Positions 1 to 9,291 of a stretch of 64,000 bases of DNA are shown piece by piece (within the stretch, counting starts at the first letter, position 1; every line of letters begins with the position of its first letter). The stretch is from Auriscalpium vulgare (Eukaryota > Basidiomycota > Agaricomycetes > Russulales > Auriscalpiaceae). The notes under the pieces were generated by a model. That model did not search any database, was not told the DNA's origin, and saw only the letters and a program-made list of their open reading frames with translations. Location: positions 62,001 through 126,000 of the forward strand of contig JAHBBC010000046.1 in the NCBI GenBank assembly GCA_019915015.1, given 5' to 3'. The position numbers were made by a program, and so were the translations under genes.

Positions 1-2
1 GA

Positions 3-299
3 CTTCAAAGCGCCAATCGACAAGTCTCCAGTTCGCTGGGCATGGCGCGCAACGTTCCGATCAAGTTCGGGAACATGACCCTCTACCTGCAGGTGCACGT
101 TGTCCGCGACGTCGCCTACGACATTCTCCTCGGTCGCCCCTTCGACGTGCTCACCGAGAGCATCGTCCGCAACTACCGCGACGAGGATCAGACGGTCACC
201 ATCCGCAACCCGAACTCCGACGACATCTTGACGATCCCGACCTTCCCGCGAGGCCATCATCGGTTTCGCAAGGCATGCCATAGCGGCTCCCACCTTTGA
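3..299 (+). CDS. Gypsy aspartic protease C-terminal part (partial)
   Basis: This frame is open from the window edge to a stop at 297-299. It contains DILLGRPF, the ILGxxF-type signature near the C-terminus of retroviral-type aspartic proteases, followed by the conserved linker seen before RT in fungal Gypsy polyproteins. The catalytic DTG/DSG lies upstream, outside the window. The frame ends about 30 bases before the first ATG of the pol frame. Pol's own frame is open across 241-330, so one base of frame change somewhere near 243-300 would join the two. This may be an indel in this copy or a natural frameshift; I cannot tell which. The ATG at 42 is unlikely to be a real start. Confidence 0.7.
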   Translation, partial: LQSANRQVSSSLGMARNVPIKFGNMTLYLQVHVVRDVAYDILLGRPFDVLTESIVRNYRDEDQTVTIRNPNSDDILTIPTFPRGHHRFRKACHSGSHL

Positions 300-327
300 T
301 GATCTAGGTGAAGATGAAGCCATCGCC

Positions 328-3300
328 ATGATCATCGAAGGCGATGGCGACGACGCGCGCATCATTGCATATACCCCAATCGACGCCTCCGACGACTCCG
401 CGATTCAAGCTGCCTACGTTACCGCCTCCGAAGCCCGCACGCATTTGCCAGAGTACGCAGCCCCGTCTTTCTTGAACAAAATATGTCCCGCAGAGCCTTG
501 TAAATCACGTACGACTCCCGAATCAAATCTTGGTCACCAGTATATGTCGTCCGATCGCAAACCATCTCCGACTCAGAAACCGCGCTATCGACACCCACAT
601 CTTGACGACGACACTCAGCAATATCTTGGACATTCCCCGCGACCACCGACCACTTTCTTGAACTCGTCCACATCGTCGCCTTCGCCTTCCGATCCCGAAC
701 CAGTCGACATCTTTCTTGGCAAGAAGAAGTACAAGCCCGTCGCAGACAAAGTCCGACCCGTTCTTGGCACACTTCCTGACGGGTTTCGCATCGAGCGCAA
801 CATCATCGGAGACCCCCTCGCATCCATGCCACCATTATCGACGCATCCCCCGCCCTTCGTTCACACCGGTCGATACACCCAAGAACGTCACGACAAGATG
901 GACGCGAACCCCAGCTACGAATTCCTCACCCCGACCGAGCGCGATCTCTTGCACGACATCATCGTAAAGCAGAACGAGGCTTTCGCATGGGACGACACTG
1001 AACGCGGCAGCTTCAAGCCCGAATACTTCCCTCCGATCCAGATTCCTGTAGTCGCACACGTTCCATGGGTCGATCGCAACATCCCCATACCCCCGGGCAT
1101 CTACAACGACGTCTGCGCCATGATCAAACGGAAGATCGCGGCAGGTGTCTACGAGCCCTCGAACTCTTCCTATCGATCGAAGTGGTTCTGCGTCGCAAAG
1201 AAGGATGGCAAGAGTCTACGTATAGTCCACTCGCTCGAGCCACTCAATGCTGTCACGGTCGCACACTCCGGCGTCCCTCCGATCCAAGAACAACTTGCGG
1301 AACAGTTCGGAGGACGTGCCTGTGGTGGCATTCTCGACCTCTACGTCGGATACGACGAGCGACTCATCGACCCCCGATCCCGCGACTTCACGACCTTCCA
1401 GACGCCTTACGGAGCACTTCGTCTAGTCACCCTTCCGATGGGGTGGACGAACTCGGTCCCCATATTCCACGACGACGTCACGTTCATTTTGCAGGATGAG
1501 ATCCCGACCTTCACGGTGCCCTTCATCGACGATGTTCCCCTCAAAGGCCCCAAGTCCGACTATCGACTTTCCGATGGATCTTACGAGATGATCCCGGAAA
1601 ACAAGGACATTCGTCGCTTCGTCTGGGAGCACCTTACCAACGTCAATCGGATCCTCCAGCGCATGCGCTACTCCGGCGGTACCTTCTCCGGTCCCAAGTC
1701 GATACTCATCGCTCGCGAATTCACCGTCCTCCGACACCTCTGCACTCCGGAAGGTCGCCGCGCAGATCCGACCACAATCTCAGCCATCACGAACTGGGGT
1801 CCTCTCAAGGATCTTTCCGACGTTCGCGCCTTCCTTGGCACAGTCGGAGTCTGCAGGATATTCATCAAGGACTTCGCGAAGCATGCGTGGCCTCTCACCA
1901 AGCTCACACGGAAGGGTACGGAGTGGGAGTACGGTCCCGATCAGCACAAGGCGCAAGAGTACCTCAAAAACGCGCTGGTCAAGTCGGACGCCCTTCGAGC
2001 GATCGATTACGAGTCGCAAGCACCAGTCGTACTCGCAGTCGACACATCCTACATCGCCGTCGGCTACATTCTCGCCCAAGAGGAACTGAACAACCCGAAG
2101 AAGCGTTACTACAGCCGTTTTGGATCGATCTCGCTCAACGATCGCGAACGACGCTTCTCCCAGCCCAAGCTCGAGATCTATGGACTCTTCCGATCGCTTC
2201 GCGCCCTTCGCATGTACCTCATCGGACTAAGGAACTTCATCGTCGAAGTCGATGCCAGCTCGATCGGAGGAATGCTCAAGAACCCCGATTTGGTTCCGAC
2301 GGCTAGCATCAATCGCTGGATCATCGGCATCCTCGTCTTCAAGTTCCTCCTGCGACACGTCCCAGGCATCGCACATGGTCCCGACGGACTGTCGCGTCGC
2401 GTCCGACAACCAGGCGATCCAGAAGAACCCCCCGACGAAGACTACGACGATTGGCTCGACAACCTGTACGGATTTTTGTTCGCAGTCCCCACGCATAGCT
2501 CCACAGTCAAACCCGACCAAGCTCCCTCCCTCCCCGCCCCTGGACTCAACGCTGTGTTCGCATTGACCGCGGACGGTCAAGATCTCAGTGAGGAGGAGGA
2601 GCCCGAGCTATCGTACGACGAAGTCCCACGCAGCGACGCAGCGATCAAAGCCGACGAGCGACTAGTCCATGTTCGCGAATGGTTAGAAGACCCCGTGCGA
2701 CCAGATCACCTTTCCAACCAAGAATTTGCGACCTTCGTCCGATACGCGCTCCGATTCTTCAGCACCGGCAATCGACTCTATCGACGCTCAGGAGATGGCG
2801 CGCACAAGCTCATCCCCCACCCCAAGCGCCGTATCCAAGTCCTAGTCGACTGCCACGACAAAGTCGGACATCGAGGAGTCTTTGCGACTCGATCTCTAGT
2901 CGGAGAACGCTTCTGGTGGCCGTCCTATGAATCGGACGTTATGTGGTATGTTCGCACATGCCACCTCTGTCAACAACGCCAGAAGCGACAGATCCTCATC
3001 CCTCCGACCGTCGCAACTCCCGCTCCCTTGTTCGCAAAGATCTACGTCGACACGCTGCACATGCCCGTCTCCGGAGGATACCGCTATATCGTCCAAGGTC
3101 GCTGCTCACTTACGACCTACCCGGAGTTCTCCCTACTCAAGAAGGAGAACGCCGTCGCGATCGCGGACTGGATCTTCCAAAGCATCCTCTGTCGCTGGGG
3201 TTCCCTGTCGGAGGTCGTCACTGACAATGGCGGTCCTTTTGTCAAAGCCCTGGTTCATCTTGAGAAGAAATACCACATACGCCACATTCGCATCTCAGGC

Positions 3301-4050
3301 TACAACTCTCGTGCTAACGGAATCGTCGAACGTGCTCATTATGACGTTCGACAAGCACTCTACAAGGCCGCGAATGGTGACCAGACCCAGTGGGCGCGCT
3401 GCGCTTTCTCGGTGTTCTGGTCGGAACGTATCACGGTTCGGAAGCGCATGGGCTGCTCCCCATACTTCGCTGTCACCGGATGTCACCCGATCATTCCCCT
3501 CGACATCTCGGAAGCGACGTACCTCCAGCCCCCTCCCGAATCTCTTCTCTCGACCACAGACCTCATCGCGCGACGGGCAATCGCACTGCAGAAACGACAT
3601 GATCAAGTCTCCGCTCTCCGATCGGACGTATACGCTGAGCGACTCGCGAACGCTAGGAAATTCGAGAAGGAACATTCGCACGTCATCAAGAACTTCGACT
3701 TCAAGCGAGGCGCTCTAGTACTCATCCGACACACTGCGATCGAGAAGTCACTCAATCGGAAGATGCGCCCGCGCTATCTAGGACCCCTAGTCGTCGTCTC
3801 CCGCAATCGGGGAGGAGCATACATCGTCGCGGAGCTAGACGGCTCTGTACTCGACCGTCCGATCGCCGCATTTCGAGTCATCCCCTACTTCGCTCGCAAG
3901 GAGATTCCCTTCCACCTGTCCGACGTCGACATAGACACTCATCGACTACGCGAGTTAGAAGCCTCGACGCAACATGGCAACGACGACGGCGAAGAGCCAC
4001 CCCTTCCCGACGCACCCGACGACGAAGACGAAGTCCCCGACCCAGTGTAG
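328..4050 (+). CDS. pol: Gypsy pol polyprotein: RT, RNase H, integrase
   Basis: Open frame of 1,240 codons. RT: the palm block with the TTFQTPYGALRL stretch and PMGWTN, then FIDDV (about residue 399) as the YxDD-type catalytic box. RNase H: an Asp in LAVDTSY (about 570), a Glu in KLEIYGL, an Asp in VEVDASS and a final GPDGLSRR. Integrase: an HHCC zinc-binding region (about 842-885, HDKVGH...CHLCQQ), then the DDE triad as YVDTLH, VTDNGG and NGIVERAH (about 908, 965, 1001). All catalytic positions seen are intact. The protein copies element RNA into DNA and inserts it. The frame is open upstream of the ATG at 328, so that ATG is probably internal to the natural polyprotein. A 42-bp copy of the 3' PPT region lies at 2558-2599, between RNase H and integrase. 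Confidence 0.9.
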   Translation: MIIEGDGDDARIIAYTPIDASDDSAIQAAYVTASEARTHLPEYAAPSFLNKICPAEPCKSRTTPESNLGHQYMSSDRKPSPTQKPRYRHPHLDDDTQQYLGHSPRPPTTFLNSSTSSPSPSDPEPVDIFLGKKKYKPVADKVRPVLGTLPDGFRIERNIIGDPLASMPPLSTHPPPFVHTGRYTQERHDKMDANPSYEFLTPTERDLLHDIIVKQNEAFAWDDTERGSFKPEYFPPIQIPVVAHVPWVDRNIPIPPGIYNDVCAMIKRKIAAGVYEPSNSSYRSKWFCVAKKDGKSLRIVHSLEPLNAVTVAHSGVPPIQEQLAEQFGGRACGGILDLYVGYDERLIDPRSRDFTTFQTPYGALRLVTLPMGWTNSVPIFHDDVTFILQDEIPTFTVPFIDDVPLKGPKSDYRLSDGSYEMIPENKDIRRFVWEHLTNVNRILQRMRYSGGTFSGPKSILIAREFTVLRHLCTPEGRRADPTTISAITNWGPLKDLSDVRAFLGTVGVCRIFIKDFAKHAWPLTKLTRKGTEWEYGPDQHKAQEYLKNALVKSDALRAIDYESQAPVVLAVDTSYIAVGYILAQEELNNPKKRYYSRFGSISLNDRERRFSQPKLEIYGLFRSLRALRMYLIGLRNFIVEVDASSIGGMLKNPDLVPTASINRWIIGILVFKFLLRHVPGIAHGPDGLSRRVRQPGDPEEPPDEDYDDWLDNLYGFLFAVPTHSSTVKPDQAPSLPAPGLNAVFALTADGQDLSEEEEPELSYDEVPRSDAAIKADERLVHVREWLEDPVRPDHLSNQEFATFVRYALRFFSTGNRLYRRSGDGAHKLIPHPKRRIQVLVDCHDKVGHRGVFATRSLVGERFWWPSYESDVMWYVRTCHLCQQRQKRQILIPPTVATPAPLFAKIYVDTLHMPVSGGYRYIVQGRCSLTTYPEFSLLKKENAVAIADWIFQSILCRWGSLSEVVTDNGGPFVKALVHLEKKYHIRHIRISGYNSRANGIVERAHYDVRQALYKAANGDQTQWARCAFSVFWSERITVRKRMGCSPYFAVTGCHPIIPLDISEATYLQPPPESLLSTTDLIARRAIALQKRHDQVSALRSDVYAERLANARKFEKEHSHVIKNFDFKRGALVLIRHTAIEKSLNRKMRPRYLGPLVVVSRNRGGAYIVAELDGSVLDRPIAAFRVIPYFARKEIPFHLSDVDIDTHRLRELEASTQHGNDDGEEPPLPDAPDDEDEVPDPV
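2558..2599 (+). repeat. Internal copy of PPT region (candidate central PPT)
   Basis: These 42 bases inside pol match 6887-6928 at 38 of 42 positions by direct alignment. The purine part GTGAGGAGGAGG is identical in both. The downstream copy is followed at once by TG of the putative LTR; this one is followed by AG. In pol it encodes DGQDLSEEEE-type residues between RNase H and integrase. A second priming site in mid-pol is known as the central PPT in lentiviruses and Ty1. That role here is inferred from position and similarity. Confidence 0.6.
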
Positions 4051-4392
4051 AGAGTTACGATCGCATCATCCCTCCGACATTCCTTTCCTTTTCCATCCCC
4101 ATCACCAAGTCGCTCGCGTCGTATCGCTGTAGCGCAGGCCCACTCAAGATAAAGGGCCTTAGCCTATGAAGGATTACTGAGGCTTAAACAAAAGTCATTA
4201 GTTCGACTTAGTCGGACGCCCACATTCTTTTATCATCAATTAGTCGGAGTCAAGTCGCAATTCCCACGAGTTCATCCAGACAGTCGGAGCAGACAAGAAA
4301 GTCGTATTCAATTCAAGTCGCAAGTCAGCAAGAACGAGTCGCGCTACAAATACAGGGTATCTACAAAGTCGCCTCACATCCCCGACCGTCGC
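4051..4392. other. Spacer between pol stop and antisense gene stop
   Basis: Pol (plus) and the antisense gene (minus) converge here tail to tail. I see no ORF and no clear terminator. Short repeated GTCGGA/AGTCG words occur, as elsewhere in this element. Confidence 0.5.
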
Positions 4393-6419
4393 CTACTCCT
4401 CGAACACCTCGTACCACTCGTCCTCCTCGCGCATAATCCTCGGCACCTGCCCCGCCTCGTACGCCCTCCAGAGGGGCGCGTTGATCAACCGGACGTCGCG
4501 CCACCAGCCGTCGATGAACGAGTCGCGGAGTGCGAACATGTTGGCGAGTTCCTCCGATCGCGTCTTGCGCACCTCCTTGACGATGAGCGTGATGCCCCCC
4601 GGAGTCCTGGCGCCCGAGATCGTCTCGATCGGCCCAGCGACGAGGTCTTGAAGAGAGGCGAATGAAGGGAACGCGATGAAGTCGCGTGGACGGGGACCGG
4701 GAGGTAGGATGTGTCGTCGGCGCGCCTTGCCTTTGCCCTTGCCCTTGCTGGCGGTCGGACGCGCGGTAGCCGGTGCGGAGGGACCTAGTCAAGAGTCAAC
4801 GCAGCTCCCCCAGAGTCGAAAGCATTACTCACCGGCGACGGGTTCTTCGGGGCCCGCGAACACGTCAACAGAGGGCGTGCGCCACTCCGCGGCTTCCTGC
4901 ACCCACGATCCTGCGCGTTCCGATCCTGAGCGCGGCGCATCAGTCGTCGCATCGGGACTCGTCAAGAAGAGCGGGCTGCTCTCACCTGGCACCGTCCGTT
5001 GCGTCTGCGACTCGGGCAGCGCGGCTTGCGGCGCGTCTTGGACAGGCTGCGATTTGCCGGCTTCTTGCGTAGAGTCGACGTCCATGTTGACCGGCGCGGG
5101 AACGGTCGGAGCCGCAGGAGGCGGCGGTCTGCCTACGAACTGGCGCGGCGCGACTAAAAGGGATTCAAAACGGAGTCAGCAAGTGAATCGGAAGACGAAC
5201 AAGACACTTACCTTGGGCCAACGCCCTCGTCTCTTGGCGCGGCGTCTTGTGCGCCATCTTCGGAGCCTTGAACGATGGATCGTCGCGATCGGGCGACGAC
5301 TCAGCCGGTCGCTTCTGACCCACTGCTGGATCAGCAGGCGCGTTAGCGTCTGACGCGGCGGCGGCCTCTCGTTGAGTGCGCGACAAGACTAGGCACAAGA
5401 ATTAGCGAGCGATGAAGATCGGATGACCAAGCGACTTACCCTGCACGTTGCCTTCGTCCCATCGGCACCCCTTCTTCGCCTCCCGGCACTTCTCGCATTC
5501 GACGGTCCACCCCGACGGCTTGAGGGTCGCTTTGTAGCGACAGTCGATGCGCCCGTCCGAGCCCGTCTTCGCGCAGTAGTCGCAGGCCTACAAAGTGATC
5601 AGCGCGCGATCGGAGAAGAGCAAGCGATCAAGACTCACCGGAGTACCCTTGAAGTTAAATTCCCCGCGCCCGATGCGGAGCACGAGGTCGTTGGCGCGCG
5701 CCTTCTCGAATCGGAGGCGGATCGCCAAAGTCGCGTCAGACTCGCCTCTGCGCTTCCGAGCGGAGACCTGTTCCCCAGCGACTTGAGGGCCGTCATCCAG
5801 CTCGTCGCGGTTGTCCTCGTCACGATCTCCCGCCACAGGAGGCTCCGACGCGGGAGCCTCCGCGACTTCGATCGGCGCCAAAGACACAGCGCGGTCGGCA
5901 GTCGGCTGCGCAGGTGGAGGAACAGGGAGTGGCGTCGGTGACGGAGAAGCGACGGAGGCGGCCGGCGCGTCGTCATCGCTAGCGAGGAGGCGATCGAAAA
6001 ACGCGTCCTCATCCTCCTGGGCGAACAGACAAGTCAGCAAGTAGGCAAGAAGTGACCAGTCGCGAACGTACCTCCGATTCTTCCCCCGACTCAAACTCCT
6101 CCTCCGGGTACAACCAGTGCGGGGCAAGGACGGTCCACTCCGGCGTGCCGTGCGTCCGGAAGACCGCCTGGAACTTGTTGAGGACCGGGAGGATGCGCGG
6201 CTCGGCGTTTGGATATTCATAGCCGATGTTCTAGGGATCGCACGTCAGCCGATTGGTCAAAAACGGAGTCGGACGACGACTTACCAGAGCTTTCGCCATC
6301 CGACGAGCCCACTCGAGCTGCGCAGCAGGAGTCGCATCCTCGGACCATTTGAGGAATTGTCGTTCGACTTGGCGGACGACGCTGTCGTCAGAGAGGCGGC
6401 GAGGAGTAGGGGTCGACAT
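4393..6419 (-). CDS. Antisense seven-exon gene inside Gypsy element, Cys-rich protein
   Basis: Exons: 6419-6285, 6230-6072, 6016-5639, 5587-5440, 5388-5212, 5153-4833, 4784-4393. They total 1,710 nt, or 569 residues. All six introns are 48-58 bp with GTAAGT, GTGAGT or GTACGT donors and TAG or CAG acceptors, and every phase agrees. Start ATG is at 6417-6419, stop TAG at 4393-4395. A Cys module spans about residues 226-265 (C226, C229, C240, C255, C258, C265); its second half, CEKCREAKKGCRW, resembles half of a fungal Zn2Cys6 cluster. Around it lie acidic, Pro-rich low-complexity stretches and a Lys/Gly basic patch near the last exon. Function unknown; a zinc-dependent nucleic-acid-binding role is a guess. 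It lies wholly between pol and the 3' LTR, so it appears to be element cargo. Introns in this strand would not be removed from the element's sense RNA. Confidence 0.75.
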
Positions 6420-6928
6420 GTTTGAAGGAGCGCCAGAAGAGAGGGACGTGGAGAGTTGCGTCCGACTAGCGATCGCATACCGCCTTTTAAGCGATTCGGC
6501 CCTCCTCAAGGCGACCACGCCAATCGATCGACTTCGACGAAGTTTCGATCGCTCCCTAGCGTTCCCACCATTGTCCGACTACGGCCAGGCCTCGCGTCCA
6601 GCGCCCAGCCTCGACTCCGATCGCCTTTGGCATCCAGGTATACCGTCCGGGAAGCATGACGCGTCGCGCCTAGCCCATGACATCACCACGGCGCCTACGT
6701 CTTCATCCAGTATAGACTCTTCCTCCGACGACCCTCTACGCTCACACGATCGCCCCCGACTTTCGAATTACTCGCCGACTTTGCCCGCCGCAGTCTTCCG
6801 ATTCCGACTGACGCAGCTATTCGCCTCCGACGTCCCCGCCGTTCAATTCCCCTTCCGATCATCGCCCGCATAACCCTAGCGTCTCGTCGCACTGACCGTG
6901 GACGGTCAGGTTCTCAGTGAGGAGGAGG
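6420..6928. other. Upstream region of antisense gene, ending in the 3' PPT
   Basis: No gene seen. It must hold the promoter of the antisense gene if that gene is expressed; the only TATA-like word on the minus strand is a weak CTTAAAAGG near 6485. The last bases (6918-6928, GTGAGGAGGAGG ending at 6928) are the putative polypurine tract that primes plus-strand DNA. Confidence 0.5.
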
Positions 6929-8161
6929 TGACAAGCCCCGTCCCGCGCTGGGAGGGGATCTCGACTGTCTTTTCGCATTTTCGACCAAGTCCTCGGTCAC
7001 GTGACCTCGGCCTTCCTGCGCCACGATCGGAACGCCCCGCCGACTCCCACGCTGCTCGCACCACGCGCCCCCAGTCGCCACACGCTCGCCAGCACAGCAT
7101 TTCCCACGCCCGTCACGACGCATCAGATTTCCATCAGACTCGCACAGCCTGGTCGCACGACAGCCACGTTCGGCGCTTCGCAGCTCCGGAGCTCTCACGC
7201 CATCCGAGTACCGCCTCAGTCGCTCTTTGTCCGCTTGCTCATTGTCCGCCACACGAGTCCGACTACCCCGACGTCCTCCGGTTCAGCGCTACCAACTCGC
7301 CCGCTTCCCTCCGATGCGCCCTAGCGCCTTACGACCCGCGCTACGCCCCCGCAGTCACGACGCGACTTGCGATCGACACGTGACCCAGTCGCGACCGCGT
7401 CGAGAGTGGTGCACTCCGAACGTTCGCAATCGGAAGGCGCAGCCTCGTGCCCACATCATCGGACCACCGCTATCGCGCTCGATATGGCGCGCATTGTCCG
7501 TTCCCGCGCTCCCCGACGCTGTTTCCCACAGTCGACGACAGAGAAGATCGTTTCCCGCGCCGTTTCCTTTGTTCCCTGACAGCGCTGATCGTTCGCTCGA
7601 CATCGTCCCCCGCCTCGTTCCTCGTCGTCTGACCGTCGCATGACTCTCGCACATTGTCCGCACCATTTGACACGACGCCGCTATCTTTTCTTTTGTCTTT
7701 CCGATGTTTCCGTACTTACTCGATCGGACACGCACTGTACTCGTCGCATCGTATAAATAGTCGTCGGATACTCTGCGAAATGGAAGTTACGTTCCCCCCT
7801 CATCGCTCCGAGCACAAGTCGTGCACTCTCGCCCTCGTCGTATCGTATAGCGGTCAACATCGGTTGACTGCTCTCGCGCCTCAGCCTCAGTCGTCGCCTT
7901 AGCCTTTGTTCTCGCTTCCCGTCTTATCGCCCTCATCTTGTTCCATCGTTGTTGCCCCTTTGCCCGAGTCCTCGATCGCAGTCGCGTCGCAGTCTTCCGA
8001 CATCGTACGTCGAAGTCTTGCTTTCCGATCGGTCGGAGAGTCGATCGATCGCCTCGTCGCTGCTGCGCTCTCGATCGGATCGCAGTACGATTGATCGGAG
8101 ACGGTCGTCGCTTACTCCGGGACTCCTGACGCTCGCTCGCACCCACACCGACATCTCTGCA
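6929..8161 (+). repeat. Putative 3' LTR of the Gypsy element
   Basis: It starts with TGACAAG directly after a purine tract and ends, tentatively, with CTCTGCA at 8161. A consensus TATAAATA lies at 7752-7759, giving U3 of about 0.85 kb and R-U5 of about 0.38 kb. Many ORFs here are short and overlapping and look like chance. The 5' partner LTR is not in the window, so the right border is a guess and no target-site duplication can be shown. Confidence 0.5.
7752..7759 (+). promoter_or_regulatory. TATA box of the putative LTR promoter
   Basis: TATAAATA in the sense orientation of the element, about 0.82 kb into the putative LTR. Expected transcription start is around 7780-7790. Confidence 0.5.
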
Positions 8162-8173
8162 GCGCTCTAGGGA

Positions 8174-8914
8174 TTGGTGCTACGTTACGCATTCCGCCCT
8201 ACTACCTGGTTGTGTCCATCAGCGTACCTGGACTTCAGGCGGCTTGCTCCCTTAGGGAACTCGGAGGACCAGCGCGTCGCACGGTTGCGATTCATGCACG
8301 CCGCAACGCAGATGCTGTCGATCCCGCACCTCACCGAGCACCTCATCCATGACCTGGGGTCTACGGTTGAATTCTCGGGACCTGGCGGCACTGGGGTCGC
8401 CTTCACGGGCGATACCCACAACCTGACGTTCGAGGACATCGCGGCCCACATTGCCAACGCTGGATACTCTGTCCAGCAGATCCGCGCAATGGAGCGCTTC
8501 GCTCGTGCGAAGCGCAACCGTGCCAGCGAGCGCGATCCGTCGGATGAGTCCGAGTGGGCCGACTATCCCACCGTAGGTGAGATGGTCGCCCGCCACGGCA
8601 CGCTATACCGATTCCCGTCTCCTGCTCGGGCGACTCCATCCAGTCAGGTGAATCTGGACATTGCACCTCTGCCGGCGGGAGGTACTGCGCCGGTGGACGT
8701 CGCCACCACCCCATCCTCCGCCGTCCCATCCACGAACAACCCCGCTCCCATGGACGTCGTCAACGACATACCAGAGGGTGCGGAATCGGCCCCCGCCAGT
8801 GTTGAACACACTGCGGGGATGATGCCAGCGTCCACCAGCAATGTAGACGACATTGCGGTCGATGCTGTGCAGCCCGATTCCCCCTCACCCATGGGCGAAC
8901 CCAAGGGGGAGTGA
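8174..8914 (+). CDS. Open frame of unknown product, 3' part of second LTR element
   Basis: Open frame to a TGA at 8912-8914. The first codon is TTG, so the true start is elsewhere and the frame probably continues from lost upstream sequence. The N-terminal two thirds look like a folded domain (a GGTGVAFTGD stretch, then an FEDIAAHI helix and an RAMERFARAKRNR basic helix). The last 90 residues are a Pro/Ser/Thr-rich acidic tail. I do not recognise a family. It lies just after the putative Gypsy LTR and about 115 bp before the PPT and LTR of another element. It is most simply the 3' coding end of that second element, truncated on the left. Confidence 0.4.
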   Translation: MVLRYAFRPTTWLCPSAYLDFRRLAPLGNSEDQRVARLRFMHAATQMLSIPHLTEHLIHDLGSTVEFSGPGGTGVAFTGDTHNLTFEDIAAHIANAGYSVQQIRAMERFARAKRNRASERDPSDESEWADYPTVGEMVARHGTLYRFPSPARATPSSQVNLDIAPLPAGGTAPVDVATTPSSAVPSTNNPAPMDVVNDIPEGAESAPASVEHTAGMMPASTSNVDDIAVDAVQPDSPSPMGEPKGE

Positions 8915-9018
8915 GTGTGGGATCGGGACAGGGGGAGGGACACGGCGGTCGTCTACAAAAATTATCATCACCACGCAGTGTCGGGATCATCACCAGCTGG
9001 AGGATCGCCATCGATCCC

Positions 9019-9029
9019 CAGGGGGAGGG
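9019..9029 (+). other. Polypurine tract before LTR
   Basis: A purine-rich run (AGGGGGAGGG, ending at 9029) sits directly against the TGTAG start of the LTR at 9030. This is the expected primer for plus-strand synthesis of a plus-oriented element. Confidence 0.65.
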
Positions 9030-9291
9030 TGTAGTGTACTCGGACCGGTCGTCCTACTTGGACGACCAGCATGTGCGGAACCGCGGGTTCCAGACAACGC
9101 TCGGAGCTGGGCTGAGGTGAAGGGGCTGTTCCTGGGGAACAGCCTCGGATCATTGATGGGATGGGATTACATAAGGGTAGCATATATATATCCGTCCTCT
9201 CCTTGGGAGAGGACATCTTTTGTACTTTCACTACTCGCGCCCCATCGAATCATACTCAGCCCACGTCGATATACGTGGGTACGATTCTACA
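9030..9291 (+). repeat. 3' LTR of a second LTR retroelement (262 bp)
   Basis: It starts TGTAG and ends CTACA, a perfect 5-bp terminal inverted repeat. A PPT lies at its left edge and a TATATATAT box at 9183-9191 inside. The short length would suit a Copia-type element, but no diagnostic pol is present, so the class is open. On the right it abuts the 3' end of a gag-like gene on the minus strand, which it appears to truncate. The 5' LTR is absent, so the target-site duplication cannot be tested. Confidence 0.75.

Larger units (their letters stand above)
1..8161 (+). mobile_element. Ty3/Gypsy LTR retrotransposon, 5' end outside window
   Basis: The order protease remnant, reverse transcriptase, RNase H, integrase is the Ty3/Gypsy order. 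After pol (stop at 4050) come a long 3' region with an antisense gene (4393-6419), a purine tract at 6918-6928 and a putative 3' LTR (6929-8161). The 5' LTR, primer-binding site and gag lie before base 1. The right end at 8161 is only a TG...CA guess, because the partner LTR cannot be compared here. Apart from a frameshift near 243-300 the pol frame has no stop, so the copy is probably young. The resemblance of the RT block to basidiomycete Gypsy elements is recognised by eye. Confidence 0.85.

Noticed and set aside
8174..8190. TGGTGCTACG after the putative LTR, possible primer-binding site of a 5' LTR
   Set aside because: It lies 14 bp past the best LTR end, no tRNA match could be tested, and no gag follows.
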